Position numbers and translations under genes: made by a program. From contig DATMFQ010000006.1 in NCBI GenBank assembly GCA_035556075.1, positions 62,001 to 126,000 on the forward strand: DNA of 64,000 nt, read 5' to 3'. The number at the start of each line of letters is the position of its first letter. The first letter of the stretch is position 1. Positions 1 to 8,566 of the stretch are shown here, in pieces. The notes under the pieces are model-generated. The model did no database searches. It was not told the DNA's origin and worked only from the letters and a program-made list of their open reading frames with translations. The stretch is from 73-13 sp035556075 (GTDB taxonomy: Bacteria; Actinomycetota; Actinomycetes; Actinomycetales; Microbacteriaceae).

Positions 1-56
1 CAGCGCCTCGGAGGCGAATCCTCAGCCCCGGCTGGGGTCGCGCGGAGCCGACGGCC

Positions 57-62
57 TACACT
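57..62 (+). promoter_or_regulatory. -10 box TACACT, leaderless start
   Basis: TACACT lies 6 nt before the GTG at 69 with no Shine-Dalgarno sequence between them. The same geometry (TANNNT, 6-9 nt, start codon) recurs before many genes here, so transcription probably starts at or next to the GTG. This supports choosing that GTG. Confidence 0.6.
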
Positions 63-68
63 CGCAGC

Positions 69-1193
69 GTGTACCTGAGCCGAAAGGAGCGCAACGCCGA
101 CCAGCGCGCGCCCCTCGGCCAGATCATCGGCGGCGCCCTGCTGGGGGTCGCCGCCGTCTGCACCGGCGTCGTCGCGGCGATGCCCGCGCCGTATGTCATC
201 GAGTACCCGGGCCCGGTCTTCGATGTGCTCGGTCAGACGACCTCGAACGGCGAGGACGTCCCGATGATCAGCATCCCGGTGGAGGAGACGTACCCGACGG
301 AGGGGGCGCTCCGGCTGCTCACCGTCTACGCGACACCGCCACAGCGCATGCCGAGCTGGATCGATGTCGTCCTCGCCACCTTCGACCCGCAGCGCGCGGT
401 GCTGCCGGCCGAGTCCGTCTATCCGCCCGGTCTCACGCAGGAGCAGAATGCGGAGCAGGCGAAGGTCGAGATGGCCAACTCGCAGCTGTCCGCGATCGCC
501 GCCGCCCTGCACGCGCTCGGCTACGAGCTCGAGCTGCAGCTGTCGGTTGCGCAGGTCCAGGAGGGTGCGGCGGCCGAGGGACTCCTCGAGGTGGGCGACG
601 TGATCCGCTCGATCAATGGAGTCGAGCCGGCCACCCTGGAGGAGCTTCGCGCGGCGATCACGAGCAACGGCACCTCGCGGCCAGCGCAGCTCGTCGTGCA
701 GCGCGGCGAGGCCGAGATTGCCGTAGAGGCGACGCCGCGGCTCAGCGAGCCGACGGCTGGTGCGGAGCCGACGCCCGTGCTCGGTATCCTCGTCGCGAGC
801 GATTTCGTGCTGCCGTTCACGGTGACGATCCAGCTCGACAACGTCGGTGGTCCGAGCGCCGGGATGATGTTCGCGCTCGGCATCTACGACAAGCTGACGC
901 CGGGCGGTCTCACCGGTGGCGAGGACATCGCGGGCACCGGGACGATCGACGCGATGGGTCGTGTCGGAGCGATTGGCGGCATCCAGCAGAAGATGTGGGG
1001 TGCGGTGGATGCGGGTGCGGCCTGGTTCCTCGCGCCGGTCGACAATTGTGACGAGGTCGTCGGCAGTGTGCCGGAGGGGCTGCGGGTCTTCGCGGTCTCG
1101 ACGCTCGATGAGGCGATCCGGGCGGTCGAGGTGATCGGCACCGGCGGCGACCTCGACGCGCTGCCGAGTTGCGAGTCGGTGCTGCGCAGTTGA
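69..1193 (+). CDS. YlbL-type secreted/membrane PDZ Lon-like serine protease
   Basis: 374 aa with a GTG start. An N-terminal membrane segment (about residues 17-40) is followed by an extracytoplasmic region, a PDZ domain (about 155-220) and a C-terminal Lon-type (S16) catalytic domain. The Ser-Lys dyad is visible: Ser263 in GGPSAG and Lys308 in IQQK. Family members are membrane-anchored proteases cleaving outside the membrane; the substrate cannot be read from sequence. The following UPF0182 gene is its usual actinobacterial neighbour. The start is supported by a leaderless -10 box. The family call is firm, the substrate unknown. Confidence 0.9.
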   Translation: MYLSRKERNADQRAPLGQIIGGALLGVAAVCTGVVAAMPAPYVIEYPGPVFDVLGQTTSNGEDVPMISIPVEETYPTEGALRLLTVYATPPQRMPSWIDVVLATFDPQRAVLPAESVYPPGLTQEQNAEQAKVEMANSQLSAIAAALHALGYELELQLSVAQVQEGAAAEGLLEVGDVIRSINGVEPATLEELRAAITSNGTSRPAQLVVQRGEAEIAVEATPRLSEPTAGAEPTPVLGILVASDFVLPFTVTIQLDNVGGPSAGMMFALGIYDKLTPGGLTGGEDIAGTGTIDAMGRVGAIGGIQQKMWGAVDAGAAWFLAPVDNCDEVVGSVPEGLRVFAVSTLDEAIRAVEVIGTGGDLDALPSCESVLRS

Positions 1194-1226
1194 GCCGCTG
1201 CGGGCCGATCCCCAGCACGGCGCCAC

Positions 1227-1232
1227 TAGACT
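1227..1232 (+). promoter_or_regulatory. -10 box TAGACT
   Basis: TAGACT lies 36 nt before the ATG at 1269, giving a short 5' UTR that contains AGGAGA at 1254-1259 as ribosome-binding site, spaced 9 nt from the ATG. It probably drives the UPF0182 gene on its own. Confidence 0.5.
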
Positions 1233-1268
1233 GACGGCCGCGTACCGACCGACAGGAGACCCAGCCGG

Positions 1269-4148
1269 ATGTCCGCCCCCGCCGCATCGCAGCAGCCCAC
1301 GCGTTCCCCGCGTCGCGCGATCACGATCACGATCGTCGTCCTCGTGGTCCTCGCCACCGCATTCTTCATCGCCGCGACCCTCGCCGCCGATGTGCTCTGG
1401 TATCAGCAGACCGGGTATCTCGAGGTCTTGACGACCCAGTGGATCGCCCGTGTCGTGCTCTTCGCCGTCGGGTTCCTCGGCATGGCGATCCCGGTGTGGC
1501 TCGGTCTGTTCATCGCCTTCCGCAACCGCCCGATCTACACGAAGCTCGACCCGCAGCAGCAGCTCGTCGACGGGCTGCGGCCCCTGGCGACCTGGGCGGT
1601 CCCGCTCGCGCTCGGTTTTTTTGCGGGCCTGTCGGCGGCGGGGCAGTGGCGCTCGGCACTCCTGTGGCTCAACTCGACCCCGTTCGGTGAGACCGACCCC
1701 GAGTTCGGGCTCGACATCGGCTTCTACTTCTTCGACCTGCCCTTCTATCAGGGCGTAGTCGGCTTTGCCCTCTGGGCCGTTGCCCTCTCCGGGCTCGCGG
1801 CGCTTGCGATCGCCTTCGTCTTCCGCTCTATCCGCCTCATCGGCCGCCGCCCGCACATCGATCGCGCTGCGCGCGTGCAGCTGGCCGTGACGCTCGGCCT
1901 GTGGATCGCGCTCCAGGCGCTCAACATCTGGCTCGGGCGCTATGCGACGCTGCATGAGTCCTCGGCCGGATTCCTCCAGACCGGCGCCGGCTACACCGAG
2001 GTGAATGCGATCATCCCGGGACAGGCGATTCTCGCGATCGCCGCCGCATTCGTCGCCCTACTGTGCTTTGCGACCGCGATGATCGGCCGCTGGCAGCTAC
2101 CGGCGATCGGGGTCGTGCTCCTCGTCGTGCTCTCGCTCGTCATCGGCGCGGGGTACCCGTGGATCGTGCAGCGGTTCCAGGTCGAGCCGTCCGCACGGAC
2201 GGTCGAGGCACCGTACATTGAGCGTTCGATTGCGGCGACCCGCGATGCCTTCGGGGTCGCGGGCCTCGAAGAGATCCCGTACAGTGCGACGACCAACGCG
2301 ACGCAGGGCGCGCTCCGGGAGGACGCTGCGACGACGGCGAACATCCGGATCATCGACCCGACGATCGCGCCGCGGACCTTCCAGCAGCTGCAGCAGCTCA
2401 AGCAGTATTACGGCTTCCACGACCTTGATGTCGACCGCTATGAGATCGACGGCAAGGTGCAGGACACGATCATCGCGCTGCGCGACCTCAACCTCGCCGG
2501 CCTCGGCGACTCGCAGTCGTGGTACAACAACACGGTCGTCTACACGCATGGCTACGGCGTCGTCGCCGCCTACGGCAACCAGCGCGAGCCGGATGGCGAG
2601 CCACGATTCCTCGAGTACGACATCAACCAGACCGGCGCGCTCGGCGAGTACGAGCCGCGGATCTACTTCGGTGAGGGCAGCCCGGAGTACTCGATCGTCG
2701 GTGCGCCCGAGGGCAGCGCTCCCATCGAGCTCGACTACCCGGCCGGCGGCGAGGACTCGACCCGCACCGTGCAGACGACCTTCACGGAGGACGGCGGACC
2801 GAAGCTCGACAACCTCTTCAACCGGATCGTCTACGCGATCAAGTTCCAGTCCGAGCAGATCCTCTTCTCCGACGCGGTGAACGACAACTCGCAGATCCTC
2901 TATGACCGCGACCCGCGCACCCGGGTGCAGAAGGTCGCCCCGTATCTCAGCCTCGATACCGACCCGTACCCCGCGATCGTCGACGGGCGCATCGTGTGGA
3001 TCGTCGACGGCTACACGACGGGCACGAACTACCCATATTCGGAGACCGTCGACCTCGTGCGCGCGATCGCCGATGCCGACACCACGGTCAACACGCTGTT
3101 GCAACACCGGGTCAACTACCTGCGGAACTCGGTGAAGGCGACGGTCGACGCGTACGACGGGACGGTGACCCTCTACGCCTGGGACGACGAGGACCCGGTG
3201 CTGAGCGCGTGGCAGCAGATCTTCCCCTCGACGGTCGTGCCCGCGTCCGAGATGAGCGAGGACCTCCTCGCGCACGTGCGCTACCCGGAGGACCTCTTCA
3301 AGGTGCAGCGCCAGATCCTCGGGACCTACCACGTCACCGACACGAACAGCTTCTACTCCGGCGACGACCGCTGGGTGACGCCGCAGGACCCGGTGGCCTC
3401 GTCCGCCCTCCAGCCGCCGTATTACCTGACGATGCAGACGCCGGGCAGTGACAAGCCGGCGTACACCCTCTACTCCACGTACATCCCCGCGGAGACCGGC
3501 ACGACGCAGCGCCAGATCCTCACCGGCTACCTCGCGGCGAATGGGGACGCGGGGGAGGACTACGGCAAGCTGACGCTGCTGACGCTGCCGACGCAGTCCA
3601 TCCCGGCGCCCGGTCAGGTGTTCAACGCGTTCAAGACGAACACCCAGGTCTCCAGTGAGGTCCTTGATCTCACGGCCGGTGGTGGCAACAACGTCATCTA
3701 CGGCAACCTGCTCACGCTGCCGGTCGGCGGCGGGCTGCTCTACGTGCAGCCGGTCTACGTGCAGTCCTCCTCGGGCACCCAGTTCCCGCTGCTGCGCAAG
3801 ATCCTGGTGTCATTCGGGGCCGACATCGCCTTCGAGGACACACTCGACGAGGCGCTCGACGTGCTCTTCGGGGGCGACTCCGGGGCTGAGGCGGGCGACT
3901 CCGGCGAGGCGACCGAGCCGACGCCCGAACCGACGACGCCGACGACCCCGGTCGACCCGGAGGCCCCGACGACGCCGTCGACGCCGGGTGATTACGGTCC
4001 CGAGCTGCGGGCGGCACTCGCCGACTACCAGGCGGCGCTCGCGGACCGCACCGCGGCCTACGCCCGTGGCGATCTCGTCGCCGCGGCCGAGGCGGACCAG
4101 CGGATGGTCGCCGCGATCGAGCGGGCACTCGCGGCCACGGACGGCTGA
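1269..4148 (+). CDS. UPF0182 family large membrane protein
   Basis: 959 aa, the usual length for UPF0182 (COG1615). The N-terminal third holds about seven hydrophobic segments; the first starts near residue 18 and the last ends near residue 305. A long polar, presumably extracytoplasmic domain follows. The C-terminus has an acidic Pro/Thr-rich linker (about 875-915) and an Ala/Asp-rich helical tail. The biochemical function of the family is not established. It is preceded by the PDZ protease gene, a conserved actinobacterial pairing. SD AGGAGA precedes the ATG. Confidence 0.93.
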   Translation: MSAPAASQQPTRSPRRAITITIVVLVVLATAFFIAATLAADVLWYQQTGYLEVLTTQWIARVVLFAVGFLGMAIPVWLGLFIAFRNRPIYTKLDPQQQLVDGLRPLATWAVPLALGFFAGLSAAGQWRSALLWLNSTPFGETDPEFGLDIGFYFFDLPFYQGVVGFALWAVALSGLAALAIAFVFRSIRLIGRRPHIDRAARVQLAVTLGLWIALQALNIWLGRYATLHESSAGFLQTGAGYTEVNAIIPGQAILAIAAAFVALLCFATAMIGRWQLPAIGVVLLVVLSLVIGAGYPWIVQRFQVEPSARTVEAPYIERSIAATRDAFGVAGLEEIPYSATTNATQGALREDAATTANIRIIDPTIAPRTFQQLQQLKQYYGFHDLDVDRYEIDGKVQDTIIALRDLNLAGLGDSQSWYNNTVVYTHGYGVVAAYGNQREPDGEPRFLEYDINQTGALGEYEPRIYFGEGSPEYSIVGAPEGSAPIELDYPAGGEDSTRTVQTTFTEDGGPKLDNLFNRIVYAIKFQSEQILFSDAVNDNSQILYDRDPRTRVQKVAPYLSLDTDPYPAIVDGRIVWIVDGYTTGTNYPYSETVDLVRAIADADTTVNTLLQHRVNYLRNSVKATVDAYDGTVTLYAWDDEDPVLSAWQQIFPSTVVPASEMSEDLLAHVRYPEDLFKVQRQILGTYHVTDTNSFYSGDDRWVTPQDPVASSALQPPYYLTMQTPGSDKPAYTLYSTYIPAETGTTQRQILTGYLAANGDAGEDYGKLTLLTLPTQSIPAPGQVFNAFKTNTQVSSEVLDLTAGGGNNVIYGNLLTLPVGGGLLYVQPVYVQSSSGTQFPLLRKILVSFGADIAFEDTLDEALDVLFGGDSGAEAGDSGEATEPTPEPTTPTTPVDPEAPTTPSTPGDYGPELRAALADYQAALADRTAAYARGDLVAAAEADQRMVAAIERALAATDG

Positions 4149-4153
4149 GCCGC

Positions 4154-4699
4154 ATGGCGGTGCCCCCGGGTGTTCGCGCGGTGCGCGGCGGCGGGGGTGC
4201 CTCCCGCATTCCTCCCATCGTTGTCGCGGGCGTGACGGGCTCGGGGAAGTCGACCATCGGACGACTCCTCGCAGACCGGCTCAGGCTGCCGTTCCTCGAC
4301 GCAGATGACCTGCACTCCGCGGCGAACCGCGCGAAACTCCACGCCGGCGAGCCGCTCGACGACGCCGACCGCGCCCCGTGGCTCGACCGGGTCGGCGCCG
4401 CGATCGCCGCGGCCGGGACGAATGTGGTGGCCTGCTCCGCCCTCAAGCTCGCCTACCGTGACCGGTTGCGCGAGTACGCCCCCGATCTCGTCATCGTGCA
4501 ACTCGACGTGCCCGTCGAGGAGCTTGAGCGACGGCTTGCTGCCCGCAGGGGCCATTTCGCGGCGCCGAGCCTGCTGCCGAGCCAGCTCGCAACGCTGGAG
4601 CCACTCCTGGCGCGCGAGCGTGGATTCGTGATGCCTGCGGCGGGTGACCCGGCGGCGACAGTCGACGCGATCCTCGCGCGGGGCACAATGGGGGCATGA
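4154..4699 (+). CDS. gntK: Gluconokinase, GntK/shikimate-kinase-like fold
   Basis: 181 aa. Walker A GVTGSGKST lies at about residues 26-34, followed by the substrate-side motif FLDADDLHS. The C-terminal PSLLPSQLATLEPL resembles the GntK signature. It would phosphorylate D-gluconate to 6-phosphogluconate in the cytoplasm, feeding the pentose-phosphate pathway. It starts 5 nt after the UPF0182 stop, and its stop overlaps the next start (ATGA at 4696-4699). The first roughly 20 residues are Gly/Arg-rich and atypical, so the true start could be slightly downstream. No gluconate permease is nearby. Confidence 0.87.
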   Translation: MAVPPGVRAVRGGGGASRIPPIVVAGVTGSGKSTIGRLLADRLRLPFLDADDLHSAANRAKLHAGEPLDDADRAPWLDRVGAAIAAAGTNVVACSALKLAYRDRLREYAPDLVIVQLDVPVEELERRLAARRGHFAAPSLLPSQLATLEPLLARERGFVMPAAGDPAATVDAILARGTMGA

Positions 4700-5556
4700 C
4701 CTCCCCACTCGAGCTCGCCCGCGACGACCTCCGCCAGCGCATGGGGCGCTACGGCCTGTGGCGGCGCAGTCCTGGCCTGGACCCCGCGCTCGCGACCGCC
4801 GCGGAGCGCGCGGGGTACGGCTCCTTCTGGATCGGTGGCAGTCCCCCGGCCGACCTTGACCTCGTCCAGGCCGTGCTGGACGCCACCGAGCGAATCGTCA
4901 TTGCGACCGGCATCGTCAACATCTGGGCGGCGGACGCGCGCGAGGTCGCCGCGAGCTACCACCGGATCGAGGCGGCGCATCCGGGCCGGTTCATGCTCGG
5001 GATCGGCGCCGGCCACCCGGAGAATCACGAGCAGGCGGCCAAGCCGTACACGGGTCTCGTCGACTACCTCGATGTGCTCGACGCCGACGGGGTGCCGTCC
5101 GAGCGGCGCCTGCTCGCCGCGCTCGGCGACCGCGTGCTCCGGCTCGCGGCGGAGCGCAGTCTGGGGGCGCACCCGTATTTCGTACCGCCGGCGCATTCCT
5201 CCCGGGCTCGGCGCATCATGGGCGCGTCCGCGCTCCTCGTCCCCGAGCAGCGGGTCCTGCTCGAGACGGACTCGTCAACGGCGCGCGATGTGCTGCGACC
5301 CGGGATGGTCCGCTACTTCGACCTGACGAACTACCGGGCGAATCTCGTGCGGCTCGGCTACGACGAGGCACCGCTCCTCGCGCACAGCGATGCGTCCGTC
5401 GATGCGCTGGCTGCCTGGGGTGACGGTGCCGCGGTGCGCATGCGGCTCGACGCACACCTGAAGGCGGGGGCCGATCACGTCCTCGCACAGCTGGTGGTGC
5501 CGGACGGTGCCGACGAGGAGGCCCTCATTCAGTCCCTCGGCGACGCACTTCGCTGA
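4696..5556 (+). CDS. LLM-class F420-dependent oxidoreductase (TIGR03620-like)
   Basis: 286 aa. The luciferase-like TIM barrel is visible: GRYGLWRRSPGL at the N-terminus, YGSFWIGGSPPADL, the strand IVIATGIVNIW, and RFMLGIGAGHPEN. These match the actinobacterial F420-linked subfamily, but cofactor use is inferred from family, not shown. The substrate is unknown. It is translationally coupled to the gluconokinase through a 4-nt overlap, but no pathway link is evident. Confidence 0.82.
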   Translation: MTSPLELARDDLRQRMGRYGLWRRSPGLDPALATAAERAGYGSFWIGGSPPADLDLVQAVLDATERIVIATGIVNIWAADAREVAASYHRIEAAHPGRFMLGIGAGHPENHEQAAKPYTGLVDYLDVLDADGVPSERRLLAALGDRVLRLAAERSLGAHPYFVPPAHSSRARRIMGASALLVPEQRVLLETDSSTARDVLRPGMVRYFDLTNYRANLVRLGYDEAPLLAHSDASVDALAAWGDGAAVRMRLDAHLKAGADHVLAQLVVPDGADEEALIQSLGDALR

Positions 5557-5721
5557 TCCGGCGATTCGCGCCTGGCTCCCAGACTTCGCCCCTAGGGTGG
5601 GGACAGCGATCGGCACTCGCCTTTGGCTTCACCCGGACCGCGATGTCGCGGTCGAGTTCAGAGCAGGTGCCGTATTTCCGCTTCCGCCCCCACCCATTCC
5701 TCGGGCTATGGCCCGCTTCGG

Positions 5722-6783
5722 ATGACCCGCGCCCGGACCGGGAGCTTCCCCGATGTGACCGCGGCGTACACGCAGATCTCCAAGACGGTGAAGGAATTGG
5801 GGCTGCTGCGTCGCACGCCGTGGTTCTACCGGGCGGTCGTCACGGCGATCGTGCTCGGATTCGGCGGTGCGATCACCGGATTCATCCTGCTCGGCGACAG
5901 CTGGTTCCAGCTGCTCATGGCCGCGGCGCTCGGCATCCTCTTCACCCAGGTCGCGTTCCTCGCGCATGAGGCGGCGCACCGGGCGATCCACCCGTCCGGC
6001 AAGGTGAATGACCGCATCGCCCGCATCCTCGGCGGCATCGCCGGGATGAGCTACTCGTGGTGGAACGCGAAGCACTCGCGGCACCACGCGAACCCCAACA
6101 AGATCGGCAAGGATCCCGACATCGAGATCGACACGATCTCGTTCATCGAGGAGGACGCGGCGAAGTCCAAGGGCATCGTCCGCTTCATCACCCAGCGTCA
6201 GGGCTGGCTCTTCTTCCCGCTGCTGACGCTCGAGGGCTTCAACCTGCACTATCTGGGGGTCAAGCATCTCGTGACGGTCCCGAAGGTCAAGGGTCGGTGG
6301 GTCGAGCTCGGCACGATCCTGCTGCGTCACGCGATCGTGCTCGTCCCGATCTTCATGTTCCTGCCGCTCGGCATGGCCTTCGCCTTCCTCGGCGTGCAGC
6401 TCGCCATCTTCGGTGTCTACATGGGCGCGTCGTTCGCCCCGAACCACAAGGGGATGCCGATCATCGAGCCGGGCGCCAAGCTCGACTTCTTCTCGAAGCA
6501 GGTCCGCACCTCGCGCAACGTCGCGGGCGGGTGGTGGGCGACCTGGCTCATGGGCGGACTCAACTACCAGATCGAGCACCATCTCTTCCCGAGCATGTCG
6601 CGCCTCCACCTCGCGAAGGCGCGTGAGATCGTCAAGGAGCACTGCCGCACGCTCGAGGTGCCGTACACGGAGACGAGCCTCATCCGCTCCTATGGCATCG
6701 TCATCGAGTACCTCAACCGCGTCGGCCTCGCCGCACGGGACCCCTTCGACTGTCCCATGGTGGGGGAGTTCCGCCGGGTCTGA
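5722..6783 (+). CDS. Fatty acid desaturase / acyl-CoA desaturase (membrane)
   Basis: 353 aa from the ATG at 5722; the frame is open upstream to 5623, but that extension is low-complexity Arg/Ser and non-conserved. The three histidine boxes are present: HEAAH, HSRHH (in NAKHSRHHANPNKIGKD) and QIEHH (in GGLNYQIEHHLFPSMSR). Together they ligate the di-iron centre of membrane desaturases. Two pairs of hydrophobic segments flank the boxes. The likely role is introducing a double bond into membrane acyl chains, possibly for cold adaptation (inference). The gene is monocistronic and ends at a hairpin shared with a convergent gene. Confidence 0.9.
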   Translation: MTRARTGSFPDVTAAYTQISKTVKELGLLRRTPWFYRAVVTAIVLGFGGAITGFILLGDSWFQLLMAAALGILFTQVAFLAHEAAHRAIHPSGKVNDRIARILGGIAGMSYSWWNAKHSRHHANPNKIGKDPDIEIDTISFIEEDAAKSKGIVRFITQRQGWLFFPLLTLEGFNLHYLGVKHLVTVPKVKGRWVELGTILLRHAIVLVPIFMFLPLGMAFAFLGVQLAIFGVYMGASFAPNHKGMPIIEPGAKLDFFSKQVRTSRNVAGGWWATWLMGGLNYQIEHHLFPSMSRLHLAKAREIVKEHCRTLEVPYTETSLIRSYGIVIEYLNRVGLAARDPFDCPMVGEFRRV

Positions 6784-6810
6784 TCCCGAGCACGGGAGGG
6801 CCTCGTGCCT

Positions 6811-6845
6811 TCGGGAGGGTTCCCGCGGAGGGTGGACCCTCCCGA
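6811..6845. terminator. Hairpin between convergent genes
   Basis: Arms TCGGGAGGGT (6811-6820) and ACCCTCCCGA (6836-6845) are perfect 10-bp complements around a 15-nt loop. It sits between the desaturase stop (6783) and the stop of the convergent MerR chimera (6895), so it could end both transcripts. There is no clear U tract. Confidence 0.55.
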
Positions 6846-6894
6846 GAAGACGGCGCCCTCCCGGGTCGCCATCGGGGGACGAATGCGCGAGCCG

Positions 6895-7842
6895 CTACCG
6901 CGCGCCGAGCCCGAGCAGGAAGTCGGTGACGATCGCGGCGCCGGCCGGCCCCATCTGCGCGCCGTGCCCGACCTCCGGGACGACGACGGAGGTGACATCC
7001 GCGAACGCCCCGAGCTCGGCCTCGGCGGTCTCGAGCGGGGTCGAGAGGTCGCGCTCGCCCGTGAGGACGCGGACGGGCACTTCGGGCAGCGGTCCTGCCG
7101 CGCCCGCCGGGACCTCGACTGCGGGCCAGCGCAGGCACGCATCGATCGGGGCGAGCGCGCGGGCGAGCGACGTCGGGAAGGGCCAGGTCGCCTCTGGCGC
7201 GATCCCCGCGAGCGCCGCGTCGAGCGCGTCGCCGCGGGCGGCCGGGTCGGTGCCGGGGCCGCCCCACGGCATCGGGGTGTCGGCGCAGAGCGTCGCGATG
7301 TGCGTGCCGGCGCTGAAGGTGCGGAGTGCCGGGCTCGTCGCGATCTGCTCGGCCCGGGCGACAAGCCCGTCGAGCCCCGCCAGGTCCCCTGCGACCGCCT
7401 CGGCCAGCGAGTCGAGCACACCCGTGAAGGCGGGGTCGGCCGTCGACTGGTGGGCGGCGCGCGGACCGAGCCGAGCCGCGCATTCGGCCACCGCCTCCGG
7501 CGTCGCCGCGAGGAGATCGCTCATGCCGGTGTGCGCCTGCACCGCGGGGCACTCGAGGGCGCCGGCGCCCGTGCCCCTGGGGTCGAGGGAGACGAGTTGG
7601 TAGCGCTCGGCGACTTCGGGGAGGACGAGCGGCATGAGCGCGGGGAGCCAGATGCCGCTGCCGCCGGGGCCGCCCGGCAGCAGCAGGATGCGCTGCATCC
7701 GCACCATCGACGCCTGGTCGTAGTAGCGGTAGCCGTTGCTCCCGATCCGCGCCGGCGGCAGCAGCCCGATGTCGTCGTAGTGCCGCAGCGTGCGGCTCGT
7801 GGTGCCCGTGCTGCGGGCGACCTCCTGGATCGACCACTCCAT
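6895..7842 (-). CDS. Chimeric protein: MerR DNA-binding domain fused to nucleophile-less alpha/beta hydrolase
   Basis: 315 aa from the ATG at 7842; AGGAAGAAGG, 7 nt upstream of it, lies inside a longer open frame beginning at 7863, so the internal start is preferred. Residues 1-50 are a MerR winged helix (SIQEVARSTGTTSRTLRHYDD...GYRYYD). At residues 51-55 (RILLL) it passes directly into an S33-type hydrolase core: PGGPGGSG, then DPRGTGAG, and a C-terminal GERD...VGHGAQ carrying the Asp/His region. No GxSxG elbow exists, so the nucleophile segment is deleted. The MerR effector domain is absent too. It looks like a fusion through deletion. It is either decaying or a repurposed regulator, since its promoter is intact. 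Confidence 0.8.
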   Translation of the reverse strand: MEWSIQEVARSTGTTSRTLRHYDDIGLLPPARIGSNGYRYYDQASMVRMQRILLLPGGPGGSGIWLPALMPLVLPEVAERYQLVSLDPRGTGAGALECPAVQAHTGMSDLLAATPEAVAECAARLGPRAAHQSTADPAFTGVLDSLAEAVAGDLAGLDGLVARAEQIATSPALRTFSAGTHIATLCADTPMPWGGPGTDPAARGDALDAALAGIAPEATWPFPTSLARALAPIDACLRWPAVEVPAGAAGPLPEVPVRVLTGERDLSTPLETAEAELGAFADVTSVVVPEVGHGAQMGPAGAAIVTDFLLGLGAR

Positions 7843-7872
7843 GTCGATGCCTTCTTCCTGCATGCGGGAACG

Positions 7873-7903
7873 AGGCTATTCGTTGACGCTACGTCAAGGT
7901 CAA
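7873..7903 (-). promoter_or_regulatory. MerR-type promoter with 19-bp spacer and dyad operator
   Basis: On the minus strand, TTGACC (7903-7898) and TAGCCT (7878-7873) are 19 bp apart, the over-long spacing typical of MerR-regulated promoters. The spacer contains the dyad TTGACGTAGCGTCAA (7897-7883), arms TTGACG/CGTCAA. It lies 30 nt upstream of the MerR-chimera ATG, suggesting autoregulation by this or a lost full-length MerR protein. Confidence 0.65.
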
Positions 7904-7912
7904 GCGGGCTGT

Positions 7913-8566
7913 TCAGCTCCGGCCGTCGAGCCAGGTGAGCACGGCGAGGACGCGGCGGTGCGCGGAGCTGGAGTCCTCGAGCCCGAGCTTCGCGAAGATC
8001 GAGGTGATGTGCTTCTCGACCGCGCCGAGCCCGATGGTGAGCGACCGCGCGATCGCCGGATTCGAGCGCCCCTCGGCCATCTGCTGCAGCACCTCCCGCT
8101 CGCGGGCCGTGAGCGCGGCGACCGGGTCCCGCCGCCGGCCGAGCAGCTGCGTGACGACCTCGGGATCGAGGACCGTGCCGCCACCGGCGATCCGGGTGAC
8201 CGCGTCATCGAGCTCGTCCAGCGAGGCGACGCGATCCTTGAGCAGGTAGCCGACGCCACCGGCGCCCGCGCCGAGCAGCTCCTGCGCATACACGGCCTCG
8301 ACGTACTGCGAGAGCAGCAGGATGCCGATCTCGGGGTGTTCGGTGCGCAGCCGAAGCGCGGCCCGCACGCCCTCGTCACGGAAGGTCGGCGGCATGCGCA
8401 CATCGAGGACGACCAGCTCGGGGGCCATCCCATTGACCGCCGCCAGCAGCTCCTCCGCGTCACCGAAGGCCCCGATCACGTCGTGGCCCGCCTCGCCGAG
8501 GAGCCGCACGAGCCCCTCGCGAAGGAGGACCGAGTCATCGGCGACCGCGACGCGCACCATGGTCAC
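7913..8566 (-). CDS. NarL/FixJ-type response regulator
   Basis: 217 aa. The receiver domain (about residues 4-120) has acidic pair D10-D11, phosphoacceptor Asp55 in LVVLDVRMP, and Lys in YLLKDRV. The C-terminal LuxR-type HTH (about 148-210) reads LTAREREVLQQMAEGRSNPAIARSL. It overlaps the upstream kinase gene by 4 nt, so the two are a translationally coupled two-component pair. The signal and targets are unknown. The adjacent MerR chimera ends the same strand block but has its own promoter. Confidence 0.92.
   Translation of the reverse strand: MTMVRVAVADDSVLLREGLVRLLGEAGHDVIGAFGDAEELLAAVNGMAPELVVLDVRMPPTFRDEGVRAALRLRTEHPEIGILLLSQYVEAVYAQELLGAGAGGVGYLLKDRVASLDELDDAVTRIAGGGTVLDPEVVTQLLGRRRDPVAALTAREREVLQQMAEGRSNPAIARSLTIGLGAVEKHITSIFAKLGLEDSSSAHRRVLAVLTWLDGRS

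Noticed and set aside
2097..3332. 411-aa minus-strand open frame antisense to the UPF0182 gene
   Set aside because: Its composition (Arg/Val/Asp/Glu-rich, no recognisable motif) is that of a high-GC antisense shadow, and the plus-strand frame matches a known family along its full length.
5623..5721. Longer N-terminus for the desaturase
   Set aside because: The extra 33 residues are Arg/Ser/Pro low-complexity and not conserved in the family; the ATG at 5722 leads directly into the desaturase domain.
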